The notes: a model not told the origin generated them from the letters alone. 64,000 nucleotides of DNA from JAPSGM01 sp963777045 (GCA_963777045.1 CAVZPD010000028.1:74273-138272), one strand, 5' to 3'. Shown: positions 8,247-17,880, counted from the first letter of the stretch. Made by a program: numbers and translations.

Positions 8247-11200
8247 ATGCCACGAGCCACCATCGCCAGGTCTGCAGCGATTTTCGTCGCGATCAGCCTG
8301 GCCGTCATGGGTACCTTCACGCTCCGGCCGCAGCCGGTCTACGCGAACCACTTCACCGATATCTCGGACTCACCATTCGTCAACGACATCCTTTGGCTCG
8401 AGGACCAGGACATCACGGCCGGCTGCTCACCGACCGAATTCTGCCCGGACGGCCACGTTACACGCGGCCAGATGGCGGCCTTCCTGAGCCGAGCCCTGGG
8501 CCTCACCGTCCGCGCGGACGATCCGTTCACCGATGACGACACCTCGATCTTCGAGGGCGACATCGAGCGGATCTATGCGGCCGGCATCACGGCCGGCTGC
8601 GGGGACCACGTCTACTGCCCGACGCGGGACATCACGCGAGCCGAGATGGCTGCCTATCTCGACCGCGCCTTCGACCTGCCCGCGGGCTCCGGAAACCACT
8701 TCACCGATGACAACACGTCGCCCTTCGAGGGAAACATCGAGGCCCTCTACGCCAGCGGTATCACCGCGGGCTGCTCGCCGACGCAGTTCTGCCCCACGCG
8801 GCCCATCACGCGAGCCGAGATGGCCGCGTTCCTCCACCGCGCCGCGCCGTACTTCACCGGCGAGCCGACCAACCACGCGCCTGTCCTCGACAACATCCCC
8901 GACCAGACGAGCGAGGAGGGGGAGTCCGTCTCCCTCGCGGTCTCTGCATCTGACGCGGATGCCGATTCGCTCTCCTACAGCGCCAGTGGCCTGCCGGCCG
9001 GGCTGTCGATTGATGCCGGTACCGGCCTCATCAGCGGGACGGTCGACACCGGTGCCTCCTCGGGCAGCCCGTACAGCGTCGAGGTGACAGTCAGCGACGG
9101 TGACCTGTCCGACAGCACGACCTTCAGCTGGACCGTGACCTCTCCGCCGTCGTCCAACGCGTCGGCACATGTCGAGATCACGCCGACGGGCGGGATCGAC
9201 GCCAGCACCTACAGCGCCGACGGCTTCCAGATCACCAACACCTCGGATGCCGGCGTCATGATCGAGAGCATCAGCTTCGACCTCTCGACGGCGATGCTGC
9301 CGGATATCGTCTTCGATCCGAACGGGACGGCGGGCGACGCCACCGGCAAGTGCCTCACCCCCGACTCGGGCAGCGCGGAGACGGGTTTCCAGACCCCAAC
9401 CGATCCCTGCACGGACCCGTACAGCTCTCCACACGACGGTGACTCCGCTGACGGCTACGACGTCATCACCCTGACCTTCACCGACTTCGCACCCGGTGAG
9501 ACCTTCACCTTCTCGACCGACGTCGACCCCACGTCGATCAAGGGAGCCTCGACGACCGGCGGCTCCGGGTCGGTCGGCGGCGTGGAGCTGACGGGCTCGA
9601 ACGTTTCGACCACCTTCAGCGACGGGACCATCGCCACCGACGTGTGGCACATCCCCTCCTCGGACAGCGGCTCCCAGGCGACGCTGGTTGCCGGGCTCCC
9701 CGCAGCACCGCAGCTGGACGTCTCCGGCGTCACGCTCGAATCGACCACGCTCTCTGACGCGCATACGGCGGCCACCGTGGAAGCCGGAACGCAGACCGTC
9801 CTCGTGACCGGGACCCCGAACGCCGACGTGTCGGTGCTGGTCCTGGACGTCGTCCTTTCGGCCACGCCCGGCTACGACCTCGAGACCTACGAGGCCAACA
9901 ACGTCGAGGCGATCGACAGCTACGAAGTCGCCCTCGACGGTTCCGGCAGCGGCAGCGTGGCTGTCACCCTGGCCGAGGGGCTCAACTACATCGCCGCCGC
10001 GGAGCTCTCCTCGGCGGGCGACGCTGGCGACATGTCGAACGTCGTCGTGCTGGACTACCAGCCGGGTGGTGGGACCAGCGGCGTGATTTACCGCATCAAC
10101 GCGGGTGGCCCGCTGCTGAGCGACACGGCCGGCGACTGGTTGGAGGACCAGGCTGCAGCTTCGGCGGACGCCGGCGGGACGGCGGTGGCGGGCACGCCAT
10201 CGCAGTACGTGAACGATGGAACGGCGGGCGACAAGACGTACGGGCAGGACGTGGCCATTTCCATGGACGCATCGGTCCCCGCCGGTACTCCCGAGGCCCT
10301 CTTCCAGCGAGAGCGGTACGATCCGCCAGCCGGCGACGAGATGCAGTGGTCGTTCCCGGTCGACCCGGGCAGCTACGAGGTCCGCCTCTACTTCGCGGAG
10401 CTCTACAGCGGAGCGATGTCGGAGGGGGCGCGCGTCTTCGACGTCTCCATCGAGGGCAACCTGGTCCTCGACAACTACGACATCTATGCCGCCGTGGGCG
10501 GTGAGACGGGGGTGATGAAGTCGTTCATCGTCACCTCTGACGACACCCTGACGATCACCTTTGGCCACGACACCGAGAACCCGGCCATCAAGGGCATCGA
10601 GATCCTCGCCACCGACGTGGCGGGGATCCTGTCCGCTTCGCCGTCGAGTGTCGATTTCGGCAATGTCGAGGTCGGCACGACGGCCGGCCAAACCGTCACG
10701 TTGACGAATCTCGGCACGACTGGCGACCCCACCATCACCATCAGCGACGTCTCGGCGGGGGGCGACTTCTCCGCCTCCCTGGCCGGGAGCGATACCCTGG
10801 CGCCGGGCGGCACGACCACGGTCGACGTCTCCTTCACACCGGGCAGCTCCGGCAGCCATGCCGACCAGCTGACCGTAACGCACTCGGGCTCCAACAGCCC
10901 GCTCAGCGTGGCGCTCAGCGGCGACGCCTACGAGCCCGGCTCCGCGCCGGTCTCCTTCAATCCGCAGGAGCTGTCGGGCACCGACCTGGGCAACCCGACC
11001 TCGCTGCAGTTCGGGCCGGACGATCGGCTCTACGTCTCCCAGCAGAACGGACTTATCAAGGCCTACACCATCATCCGCAACGGGACAGCTGACTACTCGA
11101 TCACCGATACCGAGACGATCGACCTCATCAACAACATCACCAACCACAACGACGACGGAACGGTGGCGACCGGCGTGAACGGCCGGCAGGTGACGGGGCT

Positions 11201-13748
11201 GCTCGTGGCGGGCACCGCTGCCAACCCGGTCCTCTACGTCACCTCCAGCGACCCGCGCATCGGCGCCGGCGGCAGCGGGACGGACACCGGCCTCGACACG
11301 AACTCCGGCACGATCTCGCGCCTCACCTGGAACGGGACGAGCTGGGACAAGGTGGACCTCGTCCACGGCCTGCCGCGCTCGGAGGAGAACCACTCCACCA
11401 ACGGCATGGCGCTCGACACGTCGACCAATACGCTCTACGTCGCCCAGGGCGGCAACACCAACGCCGGCGCACCGGCGAACAACTTCGCCCTGCTGCCCGA
11501 GTACGCGCTCTCGGCGGCGATCCTGTCGGTCGACCTCGACGCCATCGGCGATACCACCTACAACCTGCCGACGCTTGACGCGACCAGCCCCAACGAGCCG
11601 TTCGGCGGCATGGACGGTGCGAACCAGGCGCTCCTCGTCAGTGGCGGCCCGGTCCAGGTCTACTCGCCGGGATTCCGCAATCCGTACGACCTGGTGCTGA
11701 CCGCCGACGGCCAGCTCTACACGATCGACAACGGCTCGAACGCCGGCTGGGGCGACGTCCCGGTCAACGAGGGCGCCGCTGGCAACTGCACCAACGGCGT
11801 CAACGAGGGCGGCCCGACCGATTCGGACAACCTCCACTACATCAGTGGCGCCGGCTACTACGGCGGCCACCCCAACCCGACTCGCGGCAACACCGCGAAC
11901 ACCTTCGGCGGGCAGTCACCGGTGCAGACCGGTGCCAACCCCATCGAGTGCGACTACCAGATGCCCGGCAGCGGCGATGGGGCGCTGACGCTGTTCAACA
12001 GCTCCACCAACGGCCTGACCGAGTACACCGCCAGCAACTTCGGCGGCGCCATGGCCGGCGACCTGCTGGCGGCCAGCTTCAGCGGCAACGTATGGAGGAT
12101 TCAGCTCAACGGTGCCGGTGACGCGGTCACCGACAAGACGAGCCTCTTCAGCGGCTTCGCCAGCAGTCCGCTCGACGTCACCGCGCAGGGCGATGACGAT
12201 ATCTTCCCTGGCACCGTCTGGGTCGCGGCCCACGGCAGCAACGACATCACCGTCTTCGAGCCAGGCGACTACGACGGCGGCGGTGGAACCACCTGCACCG
12301 GCGCCGATGATCCATCCCTCGACGAGGACAGCGACGGGTACACCAACGCGGACGAGATCGACAACGGGACGGACCCGTGCTCGGCCGCCAGCACGCCGCC
12401 CGACTACGATTCCGACGGCGTCTCCAACCTGAACGACCCCGACGACGACAACGACGGCATCAACGACACCACCGATCCGTTCGCCGTCGATCCGGACAAC
12501 GGGATGACGACCAGCATCCCGGTCACGTACGACTTCAGCCCGAACTCCGCGCCCGACAGCCTCCTCGGCCTGGGCTTCACAGGGCTGATGACGAACGGGA
12601 CCGATTACCTGGATCTGTTCGATCCCGACAGCATGACGGCGGGTGGGGCAGCCGGTGTCCTGACCGTCGACGCAGTCCCCGCGGGCGACGCGCACGCGGC
12701 GACGAATACCCAGCAGTACGGCTTCCAGTTCGGGATCGACGCCGCGTCGGCGACCGAGCCGTTCACGGTGCACACCCAGGTGCTCAGCCCCTTCGGCGGC
12801 AGTACGCCGTCGAACTACCAGTCGGTTGGCCTCTTCATCGGCAACGGTGACCAGGACAACTACCTGAAGCTGGTGGTGGCCGCCAATGGCGGCACGGGCG
12901 GCATCCAGTTCGCCAAGGAAGTGGCCGGCTCCTTCACCTCGATCGCCAACCCCGACGTGGCGTCAGTGGTCGGGTCGAGCAGTGTTGACCTGTACCTCGT
13001 CGTTGACCCAACGGTCACCGACCCCACGGTCGAGGCCTACTACTCGATCGATGGTGGTGCTCTGCAGTCGGTCGGCAGTACCACGATCCCGGCGGAGTGG
13101 GTCACCGCGTCCGACGGCACGGCCCTGGCCGTGGGCGTCATCGCGACGTCGAACGGCGCCGATCCGTTCACGGCCAGCTGGAACCTGATCGAGGTCACCA
13201 GCGGGACGGTGGGGGGTGGCGGCGGTACCGCCGCCCACTACCGGGTGAACGCCGGTGGCCCCGCCATCTCGAGCTCGGACGGGCCGGATTGGACCGCCGA
13301 TACCAGCGGCGCGCCGTCGGAGTACGTGAACGCCGTCGCGGCGGACACCCAGACCTACTCCACCGGCGACACCATCACCCTCGACTCCTCGGTGCCGGCC
13401 GGCACGCCAATGGAGCTGTTTCAGACGGAGCGCTACGACCAGGCCACCGGGGAGGAGATGACGTGGAGCTTCCCGGTCACGGCGGGGACGACCTACGAGG
13501 TCCGCCTCTACCTGGCCGAGATCTTCCTCGACTCCTCGAACAACGATACGCAGGGGCCACGTATCTTCGATGTGACGATCGAGGGATCAACGGTCATCAG
13601 TGGCCTCGACATGTACGACCAGTACGGGTCCGATGTCGGGGTAATGCAGTCGTTCTCGGTCACGCCGACCGACGACACGCTGACGATCACCTTCGTGCAT
13701 GACCAGGAGAACCCCAACGTCAAGGCGATCGAGGTGATCGAGCAGTAG
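8247..13748 (+). CDS. giant SLH-domain surface protein with two malectin domains and a sorbosone-dehydrogenase-like propeller
   Basis: The protein has 1833 residues. ATG 8247 follows AGGGAGGA, a strong ribosome binding site. A signal peptide (about 1-33) precedes three SLH modules (about 35-90, 91-148, 150-203; HFTDI/FTDD and ITRAEMAA motifs), which anchor proteins to cell-wall polymer. Then come a He_PIG/cadherin-like Ig domain (about 210-295), a beta-rich region, a malectin-like domain (about 612-790, YRINAGGP), an ASH/Hydin-type Ig domain (about 793-892) and a glucose/sorbosone-dehydrogenase-like beta-propeller (about 900-1345, QFGPDDRLYVSQQNG, SPGFRNPYDLVL). Thrombospondin-3-like Ca-binding repeats (about 1352-1420, DSDGYTNADE, DSDGVSNLNDPDDDNDG), a laminin-G-like region and a second malectin domain (about 1662-1833) complete it. 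It probably binds and perhaps oxidises sugars at the cell surface. Enzymatic activity is inferred only. Confidence 0.9.
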   Translation: MPRATIARSAAIFVAISLAVMGTFTLRPQPVYANHFTDISDSPFVNDILWLEDQDITAGCSPTEFCPDGHVTRGQMAAFLSRALGLTVRADDPFTDDDTSIFEGDIERIYAAGITAGCGDHVYCPTRDITRAEMAAYLDRAFDLPAGSGNHFTDDNTSPFEGNIEALYASGITAGCSPTQFCPTRPITRAEMAAFLHRAAPYFTGEPTNHAPVLDNIPDQTSEEGESVSLAVSASDADADSLSYSASGLPAGLSIDAGTGLISGTVDTGASSGSPYSVEVTVSDGDLSDSTTFSWTVTSPPSSNASAHVEITPTGGIDASTYSADGFQITNTSDAGVMIESISFDLSTAMLPDIVFDPNGTAGDATGKCLTPDSGSAETGFQTPTDPCTDPYSSPHDGDSADGYDVITLTFTDFAPGETFTFSTDVDPTSIKGASTTGGSGSVGGVELTGSNVSTTFSDGTIATDVWHIPSSDSGSQATLVAGLPAAPQLDVSGVTLESTTLSDAHTAATVEAGTQTVLVTGTPNADVSVLVLDVVLSATPGYDLETYEANNVEAIDSYEVALDGSGSGSVAVTLAEGLNYIAAAELSSAGDAGDMSNVVVLDYQPGGGTSGVIYRINAGGPLLSDTAGDWLEDQAAASADAGGTAVAGTPSQYVNDGTAGDKTYGQDVAISMDASVPAGTPEALFQRERYDPPAGDEMQWSFPVDPGSYEVRLYFAELYSGAMSEGARVFDVSIEGNLVLDNYDIYAAVGGETGVMKSFIVTSDDTLTITFGHDTENPAIKGIEILATDVAGILSASPSSVDFGNVEVGTTAGQTVTLTNLGTTGDPTITISDVSAGGDFSASLAGSDTLAPGGTTTVDVSFTPGSSGSHADQLTVTHSGSNSPLSVALSGDAYEPGSAPVSFNPQELSGTDLGNPTSLQFGPDDRLYVSQQNGLIKAYTIIRNGTADYSITDTETIDLINNITNHNDDGTVATGVNGRQVTGLLVAGTAANPVLYVTSSDPRIGAGGSGTDTGLDTNSGTISRLTWNGTSWDKVDLVHGLPRSEENHSTNGMALDTSTNTLYVAQGGNTNAGAPANNFALLPEYALSAAILSVDLDAIGDTTYNLPTLDATSPNEPFGGMDGANQALLVSGGPVQVYSPGFRNPYDLVLTADGQLYTIDNGSNAGWGDVPVNEGAAGNCTNGVNEGGPTDSDNLHYISGAGYYGGHPNPTRGNTANTFGGQSPVQTGANPIECDYQMPGSGDGALTLFNSSTNGLTEYTASNFGGAMAGDLLAASFSGNVWRIQLNGAGDAVTDKTSLFSGFASSPLDVTAQGDDDIFPGTVWVAAHGSNDITVFEPGDYDGGGGTTCTGADDPSLDEDSDGYTNADEIDNGTDPCSAASTPPDYDSDGVSNLNDPDDDNDGINDTTDPFAVDPDNGMTTSIPVTYDFSPNSAPDSLLGLGFTGLMTNGTDYLDLFDPDSMTAGGAAGVLTVDAVPAGDAHAATNTQQYGFQFGIDAASATEPFTVHTQVLSPFGGSTPSNYQSVGLFIGNGDQDNYLKLVVAANGGTGGIQFAKEVAGSFTSIANPDVASVVGSSSVDLYLVVDPTVTDPTVEAYYSIDGGALQSVGSTTIPAEWVTASDGTALAVGVIATSNGADPFTASWNLIEVTSGTVGGGGGTAAHYRVNAGGPAISSSDGPDWTADTSGAPSEYVNAVAADTQTYSTGDTITLDSSVPAGTPMELFQTERYDQATGEEMTWSFPVTAGTTYEVRLYLAEIFLDSSNNDTQGPRIFDVTIEGSTVISGLDMYDQYGSDVGVMQSFSVTPTDDTLTITFVHDQENPNVKAIEVIEQ

Positions 13749-13769
13749 CGCCTGCCTCCTCCTGCTGGC

Positions 13770-13799
13770 GAGGGCCGCGGCCTCCGGGCCGCGGCCCTC
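13770..13799 (+). terminator. GC-rich hairpin terminator after the SLH gene
   Basis: A perfect 13-bp stem (left arm GAGGGCCGCGGCC at 13770-13782) with loop TCCG pairs with 13787-13799, 21 bp after the SLH stop codon. No U-tract follows. Its strength and position argue for a transcription terminator or an mRNA-end stabiliser. Confidence 0.75.
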
Positions 13800-13893
13800 T
13801 CACGCCCAGCGCGGTTCGATCTCGGGGCAGATAGGGGCCATGTGACCCGGGCATAGGGGGCCGGCCCGCACCGCATGGAGCCCCCGATCCTCG

Positions 13894-13899
13894 TAACAT
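13894..13899 (+). promoter_or_regulatory. -10 TAACAT for the kor operon
   Basis: TAACAT ends 9 nt before the ATG of the ferredoxin-subunit gene, which has no Shine-Dalgarno sequence. This places transcription start at or very near the start codon. Confidence 0.45.
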
Positions 13900-13908
13900 G
13901 GGCCATGT

Positions 13909-14208
13909 ATGACACGAGACCGAGCTGCGGGGGCCATCGGCTTCGGCTCCAGCACGTCCAACGACCACAAGGACGGCATCCGCTGGGTTGACTACGGCAA
14001 CATCAGCTGGAACCCCGTCTTCTGCAAGCGCTGCGACATCTGCGTCGAGATCTGCCCCAAGGACACCCTGGTGCTGCGCAACGACGCGATCATCGAGGAG
14101 GAGAACTGCATCCTCTGCGGCCTCTGTGAGCGCTACTGCCCCGACCTGGCGATCGAGATGATCCCGGCCGCGGTGGCCGCGCACGAGGCGAAGGGGAAGG
14201 CCGAGTGA
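13909..14208 (+). CDS. korD: 2-oxoacid:ferredoxin oxidoreductase, ferredoxin (delta) subunit
   Basis: This 99-residue 2x[4Fe-4S] protein has cluster motifs CKRCDICVEICPKD (about 44-57) and CILCGLCERYCPD (about 74-86), each CxxCxxCxxxCP. It should pass electrons from the catalytic subunits to soluble ferredoxin. The preceding WVDYGNISWNPVFCKRC segment is typical of KorD/PorD subunits. It is the first gene of a four-gene operon and overlaps the next gene as GTGA. The gene order D-A-B-C is that of 2-oxoglutarate synthase-type enzymes; the 2-oxoacid preference is not provable from this subunit. Confidence 0.9.
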   Translation: MTRDRAAGAIGFGSSTSNDHKDGIRWVDYGNISWNPVFCKRCDICVEICPKDTLVLRNDAIIEEENCILCGLCERYCPDLAIEMIPAAVAAHEAKGKAE

Positions 14209-15344
14209 CCCGCAAACTGACGCAGGGCAACGAAGCCGTCTTCCGCGGCGCGGTCGCGGCAGGAGCCAGCTACTACGCCGGCTATCCCATCTCGCCGTCG
14301 ACCGAGATCCTCAACGTCGCGTCGGGTTGGGCGGCGGAGCACCCCGAGTTCCGCTTCCTGCAGGAAGAGGACGAGATCGCCAGCGCCAACGCGATCCTGG
14401 GCGCCTCGCTCGCCGGCGCGAAGTCCTTCACCGCGACGAGCGGGCCCGGCTTCAGCCTGATGCAGGAGGCGGTCGGCTACGGGCAGAAGGTGGGTATCCC
14501 GACCGTCTTCGTCAACGTGCAGCGCGTGGGTCCGGCAACGGGCATGCCGACCATGCCGGGCCAGGGCGACATCATGCAGGTCAGGTACGGCAGCACCGGC
14601 GACTACAGCCCCATCGCCTTCTACCCCAACGGCGTGGCGGAGGCCTTCCGCACCACGGTCGAGGCTTTCAACGCCGCCGAGGAGTCGCGCAGCCCGGTCG
14701 TGGTCCTGAGCGACACGTTCGTGGGCCACCTCAACGAGGTGGTGGACCTCGATGAGCTCCGCGAAGGTCTGCGCGTGGTCGAGCGCAGCATCCCGCCGCT
14801 GGGAAAGCACGAGCCGGGGAAGCCGCGCTTCTTCGCCGGTGTGCTGATGTACGAGCACGGGCCAAACGCCGGTGAGCCCGCGACCGCAGACGCCGACGAG
14901 TACCTGCGCCAGTACTACGCGGCCAAGCACCGGCACGCGGAGGTCGCGAAGCGCTACGCGTTCTACGAGCACGGCTGGAACGTGGATGCGAAGACCCTGG
15001 TGATCGCCTACGGCATCGTCAGCCGCGTGGCGGCGCCGCTGGCAGGCGACTACGCGCTCTTCCGGCCCATCCGCATCCATCCCATGCTCTCCGACGAGCT
15101 GCGTGAGATCGCCGAGCGGTACGAGCAGATCGTCTGCGTGGAGGCCAACGACGGACAGTACGCCGACATGGCGCAGCTGGCCCTCGGCCGCGAGGTGAAG
15201 CGCGTTCCGCTGCTCGGGGGGCGCGTCTCGCTGGAGGCGGTGCGCGACGGCCTGGAACGCGTCCTGTCCGGCGGCCCCTCGGAGCCCCCCATCCCGGCGC
15301 CTCCGGCGGAGGCCATGCCGCGCTCGCCGCTGGGGATCGGCTGA
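14205..15344 (+). CDS. korA: 2-oxoacid:ferredoxin oxidoreductase, alpha subunit
   Basis: This 379-residue protein starts with the GTG of a GTGA overlap. It opens GNEAVFRGAVAAGASYYAGY, continuing into PISPSTEIL, the hallmark of the pyrimidine-binding (alpha) domain of KorA. EEDEIASANAILGASLAG and TSGPGFSLMQEA follow. The C-terminal third (about 265-360) is the transketolase-C-like domain. With the beta subunit it binds thiamine diphosphate and oxidatively decarboxylates a 2-oxoacid with CoA to acyl-CoA, reducing ferredoxin. 2-Oxoglutarate is the best guess from family resemblance. No gamma-domain fusion is present because gamma is a separate gene. Confidence 0.9.
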   Translation: MTRKLTQGNEAVFRGAVAAGASYYAGYPISPSTEILNVASGWAAEHPEFRFLQEEDEIASANAILGASLAGAKSFTATSGPGFSLMQEAVGYGQKVGIPTVFVNVQRVGPATGMPTMPGQGDIMQVRYGSTGDYSPIAFYPNGVAEAFRTTVEAFNAAEESRSPVVVLSDTFVGHLNEVVDLDELREGLRVVERSIPPLGKHEPGKPRFFAGVLMYEHGPNAGEPATADADEYLRQYYAAKHRHAEVAKRYAFYEHGWNVDAKTLVIAYGIVSRVAAPLAGDYALFRPIRIHPMLSDELREIAERYEQIVCVEANDGQYADMAQLALGREVKRVPLLGGRVSLEAVRDGLERVLSGGPSEPPIPAPPAEAMPRSPLGIG

Positions 15345-16765
15345 TGCCAGAGGCGGTGATGGCCGAGATGGGCTTCAAGAAGAACCTGAAGGTCGACCTC
15401 TTCCCCACCATCTGGTGCCCCGGCTGCGGCATCGGCACCATCATGATCCAGCTGGCCATGGTGCTCGAGGAGATGGGCCTGGACGAGACGAACACCGTCG
15501 TCGTGACCGGCATCGGCTGCACCGGTCGCATGGGCAGCTACATGAAGTACGAGAGCGTCTACACGCTGCACGGCAGGACCCTGCCGGTCGCCGAGGCGAT
15601 CAAGACGGTCCGGCCAGAGATGCACGTGATCGTGGTCTCCGGAGACGGCGACACGGCCAGCATCGGCGGCAACCACCTCATCCACGCCATTCGACGCAAT
15701 GCGCGCCTGACCGTGCTCTGCAACAACAACGAGATCTACGGACTGACGGGTGGGCAGACCGGCCCGACCACGCCATCCGGCACCAAGACGCTCTCCAGCC
15801 CGGCCGGCAACCCGAACACGCCCATCAACCTGCAGGGCCTGGTGCGCTCGTCCCCGCACTCGCTCTACGCCAAGACGACCGTCTACCACCAGCAGCACAT
15901 GCGCAACGTGATTCGCGAGGCGGTGGAGCACGACGGTTTCAGCTTCGTGGACATCACCAGCCAGTGCATCGAGAACAACGGGCGGCGCATCGGCTTCGCC
16001 AGCGCCAACGAGATGCTCACCTTCTACCGCAAGACCTACAAGCGGGCAGCAAAGGATGCCGAGCGCCTCAACCCGTTCGAGATCGGCGTGCTCTACCCGA
16101 AGGCCGATGGCGCCGCCGCACCCACGAACGGCAACGGGTCCAGCACGACCTCGGCTCCCGCACGCCCCGATGACCTGCCGGCGCAGCCGACTGGACCGAT
16201 GGCATCCGCCACCGAGTCGCCTGGTGCCGGCGGCGCCACCGCCAAGGCACCGATGGCCGATGACGACGAGAAGGCGCGCCGGCGCGCCGAGTCCCAGGAG
16301 CGGGCCAGGCTGATGGGGCAGCTCTCGACTGACGTGAAGATGCAGGTCGCGCGCAAGGAGCTCACTCTGCTCGAGGCGCTTGCCAGTGCGGGGATCGAGA
16401 TCCCCGAATGGGTGCGTACCGGGGCCAGCGCGCCTGCCGGCGCTCCGGTCGCCGCCGGCGACGTCGCGATCAGCGAGAGCGGCCGCGATCCGCAGACCCA
16501 GCACCAGCCCGACGACCTCTCGGCGCAGAAGGCCGAGGCGGCGGCCGAGGAGACCGGCAGCGCACAGCCGGCGCGACCGCTCTCGTCGAGCGACGCGGCG
16601 CCGGCCGACCTGGACCCGAAGGAGCAGCGCAAGGCCGAATCGCAGCGCAAGCTGGCACTGATGCAGCAGCTGCCGTCGGAGCTGAAGCTGCGCGTCGCGA
16701 AGCGCGAGATCAGCCTCGAAGAAGCTCTCCGCGAGGCAGGCGTGGATCCGGAGGCATCGGCCTAG
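15344..16765 (+). CDS. korB: 2-oxoacid:ferredoxin oxidoreductase, beta subunit with long duplicated C-terminal extension
   Basis: This 473-residue protein is much longer than the usual 270-340. Its start overlaps the alpha-subunit stop by one base (TGATG). Residues 1-250 form the TPP-binding subunit: CPGCGIG (Fe-S Cys), GIGCTGR and the TPP/Mg motif GDGDTASIGGNHL...NNN. From about 255 a Pro/Ala/Thr linker leads to two related helical modules, at about 310-351 (AESQERARLMGQLSTDVKMQ) and about 426-470 (AESQRKLALMQQLPSELKLR), separated by another linker. I do not recognise this module. It could dock partner proteins or other enzyme copies. It forms one operon with the delta, alpha and gamma subunits. 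Confidence 0.9.
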   Translation: MPEAVMAEMGFKKNLKVDLFPTIWCPGCGIGTIMIQLAMVLEEMGLDETNTVVVTGIGCTGRMGSYMKYESVYTLHGRTLPVAEAIKTVRPEMHVIVVSGDGDTASIGGNHLIHAIRRNARLTVLCNNNEIYGLTGGQTGPTTPSGTKTLSSPAGNPNTPINLQGLVRSSPHSLYAKTTVYHQQHMRNVIREAVEHDGFSFVDITSQCIENNGRRIGFASANEMLTFYRKTYKRAAKDAERLNPFEIGVLYPKADGAAAPTNGNGSSTTSAPARPDDLPAQPTGPMASATESPGAGGATAKAPMADDDEKARRRAESQERARLMGQLSTDVKMQVARKELTLLEALASAGIEIPEWVRTGASAPAGAPVAAGDVAISESGRDPQTQHQPDDLSAQKAEAAAEETGSAQPARPLSSSDAAPADLDPKEQRKAESQRKLALMQQLPSELKLRVAKREISLEEALREAGVDPEASA

Positions 16766-16767
16766 CC

Positions 16768-17394
16768 ATGGTCACGCGGATTGCGCTGGACGGGGTGGGC
16801 GGCCAGGGTGTCCGCGTCATCGCCGGCGTCCTCGGTGCGCTGCTCGCGCGCATGGGCAAGGAGGTGACGGTCCTCTTCGACTACGACTCGAGCGTGCGCG
16901 GCAGCATGTCCGACGCCTTCGTGATCTTCGACGACGAGCCCATCCTCAACCCGGTGGTCGAGGAGGCGGACATCATGCTGAAGCTCGCCGACAAGGGCCA
17001 CATGCGCATCCACGGCCGGCAGGTCGTCACCGACCTGGGCCTCAACGTCCCGGGCGCGGAGCAGATTCCCTTCGCCTCGCTGGGCAGCGAGAAGTTCGGC
17101 AAGGAGCTTTTCGGCAACATGATCGCCCTGGGCCGGCTGCTGCGCCTTGCCGAGATCGAGTTCCACGAGGCCGCCATCCGCGAGTCGCTCCCGCACCGCT
17201 TCGAGGACGAGAACGTGGCCGCCATCCGCTACGGGTACGAGCTGACCCACGAGGAGATCGAGCAGCTGGCCGATGCCGCCCCGCCATCCCGCTTCGAGAT
17301 GAACGACGCGGCCACGGCGCCCTATCATCGGGAGACGGGGATCGCCACCGGTGGGCAGATGGCCGTCGCCGGGGACCCCGGAGAGACAGGCTAG
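16768..17394 (+). CDS. korC: 2-oxoacid:ferredoxin oxidoreductase, gamma subunit
   Basis: This 208-residue protein is the CoA-binding gamma subunit (POR domain). It starts MVTRIALDGVGGQGVRVIAGVLG, the glycine-rich motif of this family. It then has DYDSSVRGSMSDAFVIF and a conserved KLADKGHMRI segment. ATG 16768 is the first possible start after the beta-subunit stop, with GGAGG about 12 nt upstream. The gamma subunit completes the heterotetrameric enzyme. The C-terminal 30 residues are polar and probably disordered. Confidence 0.88.
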   Translation: MVTRIALDGVGGQGVRVIAGVLGALLARMGKEVTVLFDYDSSVRGSMSDAFVIFDDEPILNPVVEEADIMLKLADKGHMRIHGRQVVTDLGLNVPGAEQIPFASLGSEKFGKELFGNMIALGRLLRLAEIEFHEAAIRESLPHRFEDENVAAIRYGYELTHEEIEQLADAAPPSRFEMNDAATAPYHRETGIATGGQMAVAGDPGETG

Positions 17395-17418
17395 GCGGCC
17401 GCAGAGAGGAGTGCCGCG

Positions 17419-17880
17419 ATGGCAGGCGGATCACGCGAGATCGTCGAGCGCTTTGCACGCGCCCTGGCCGCGTTTGACAAAGAAGGCGTCCAGGCACTGC
17501 TGCACGACGACTTCGTGGACGAGTATCCGCAGTCGGGCGAGCGGATCGTGGGGAAGGCCAACCTCGTGGCAATGGTTGAGCATTATCCGGGCTTCGATCG
17601 TGAGCCGCTGCACGGCGAGCTCAAGCCCGTGCTCGGCGGCGACGACTCGTGGGTCGTGGGTCCTTCCTATACCGTCGTCCACGTCATCGGCAGCGGCGAG
17701 GAGTTCGGGATCTCTGGAATCCTCCACTACCCGAACAATGAGACGTGGCACGTCGCACAGTTCGTCCGCCTGCGCGACGGGAAGGTGTGGCGCGTGGTGT
17801 CCTTCTTCGGACGGCCGTTCGATCCGCCGGAGTGGCGCCGACCGTACGTCCAGCTCGCCGACCGGGGGCAGGACTCCTAG
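17419..17880 (+). CDS. SnoaL-like (NTF2 fold) protein
   Basis: This 153-residue protein has a good ribosome binding site (AGAGGAG, 7 nt before ATG). The pattern is IVERFARALAAFDKEGVQAL near the N-terminus, HDDFVDEYPQSGERIVGKANLVAM, then the WHVAQFVRLRDGKVWRVVSFFG strand pair. This is that of a cone-shaped NTF2/SnoaL domain. Members are isomerases, cyclases or orphan ligand-binding proteins, and no catalytic residues can be assigned here. It lies 24 nt behind the kor operon and may be transcribed with it. Its TAG stop overlaps the stop of the convergent gene through a shared CCTAGG. Confidence 0.8.
   Translation: MAGGSREIVERFARALAAFDKEGVQALLHDDFVDEYPQSGERIVGKANLVAMVEHYPGFDREPLHGELKPVLGGDDSWVVGPSYTVVHVIGSGEEFGISGILHYPNNETWHVAQFVRLRDGKVWRVVSFFGRPFDPPEWRRPYVQLADRGQDS

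Noticed and set aside
8427..11870. 1147-codon open frame on the minus strand opposite the SLH protein gene
   Set aside because: Its Arg/Val/Gly-rich translation has no domain and is the typical antisense shadow of a high-GC3 gene; the plus-strand frame has clear domains.
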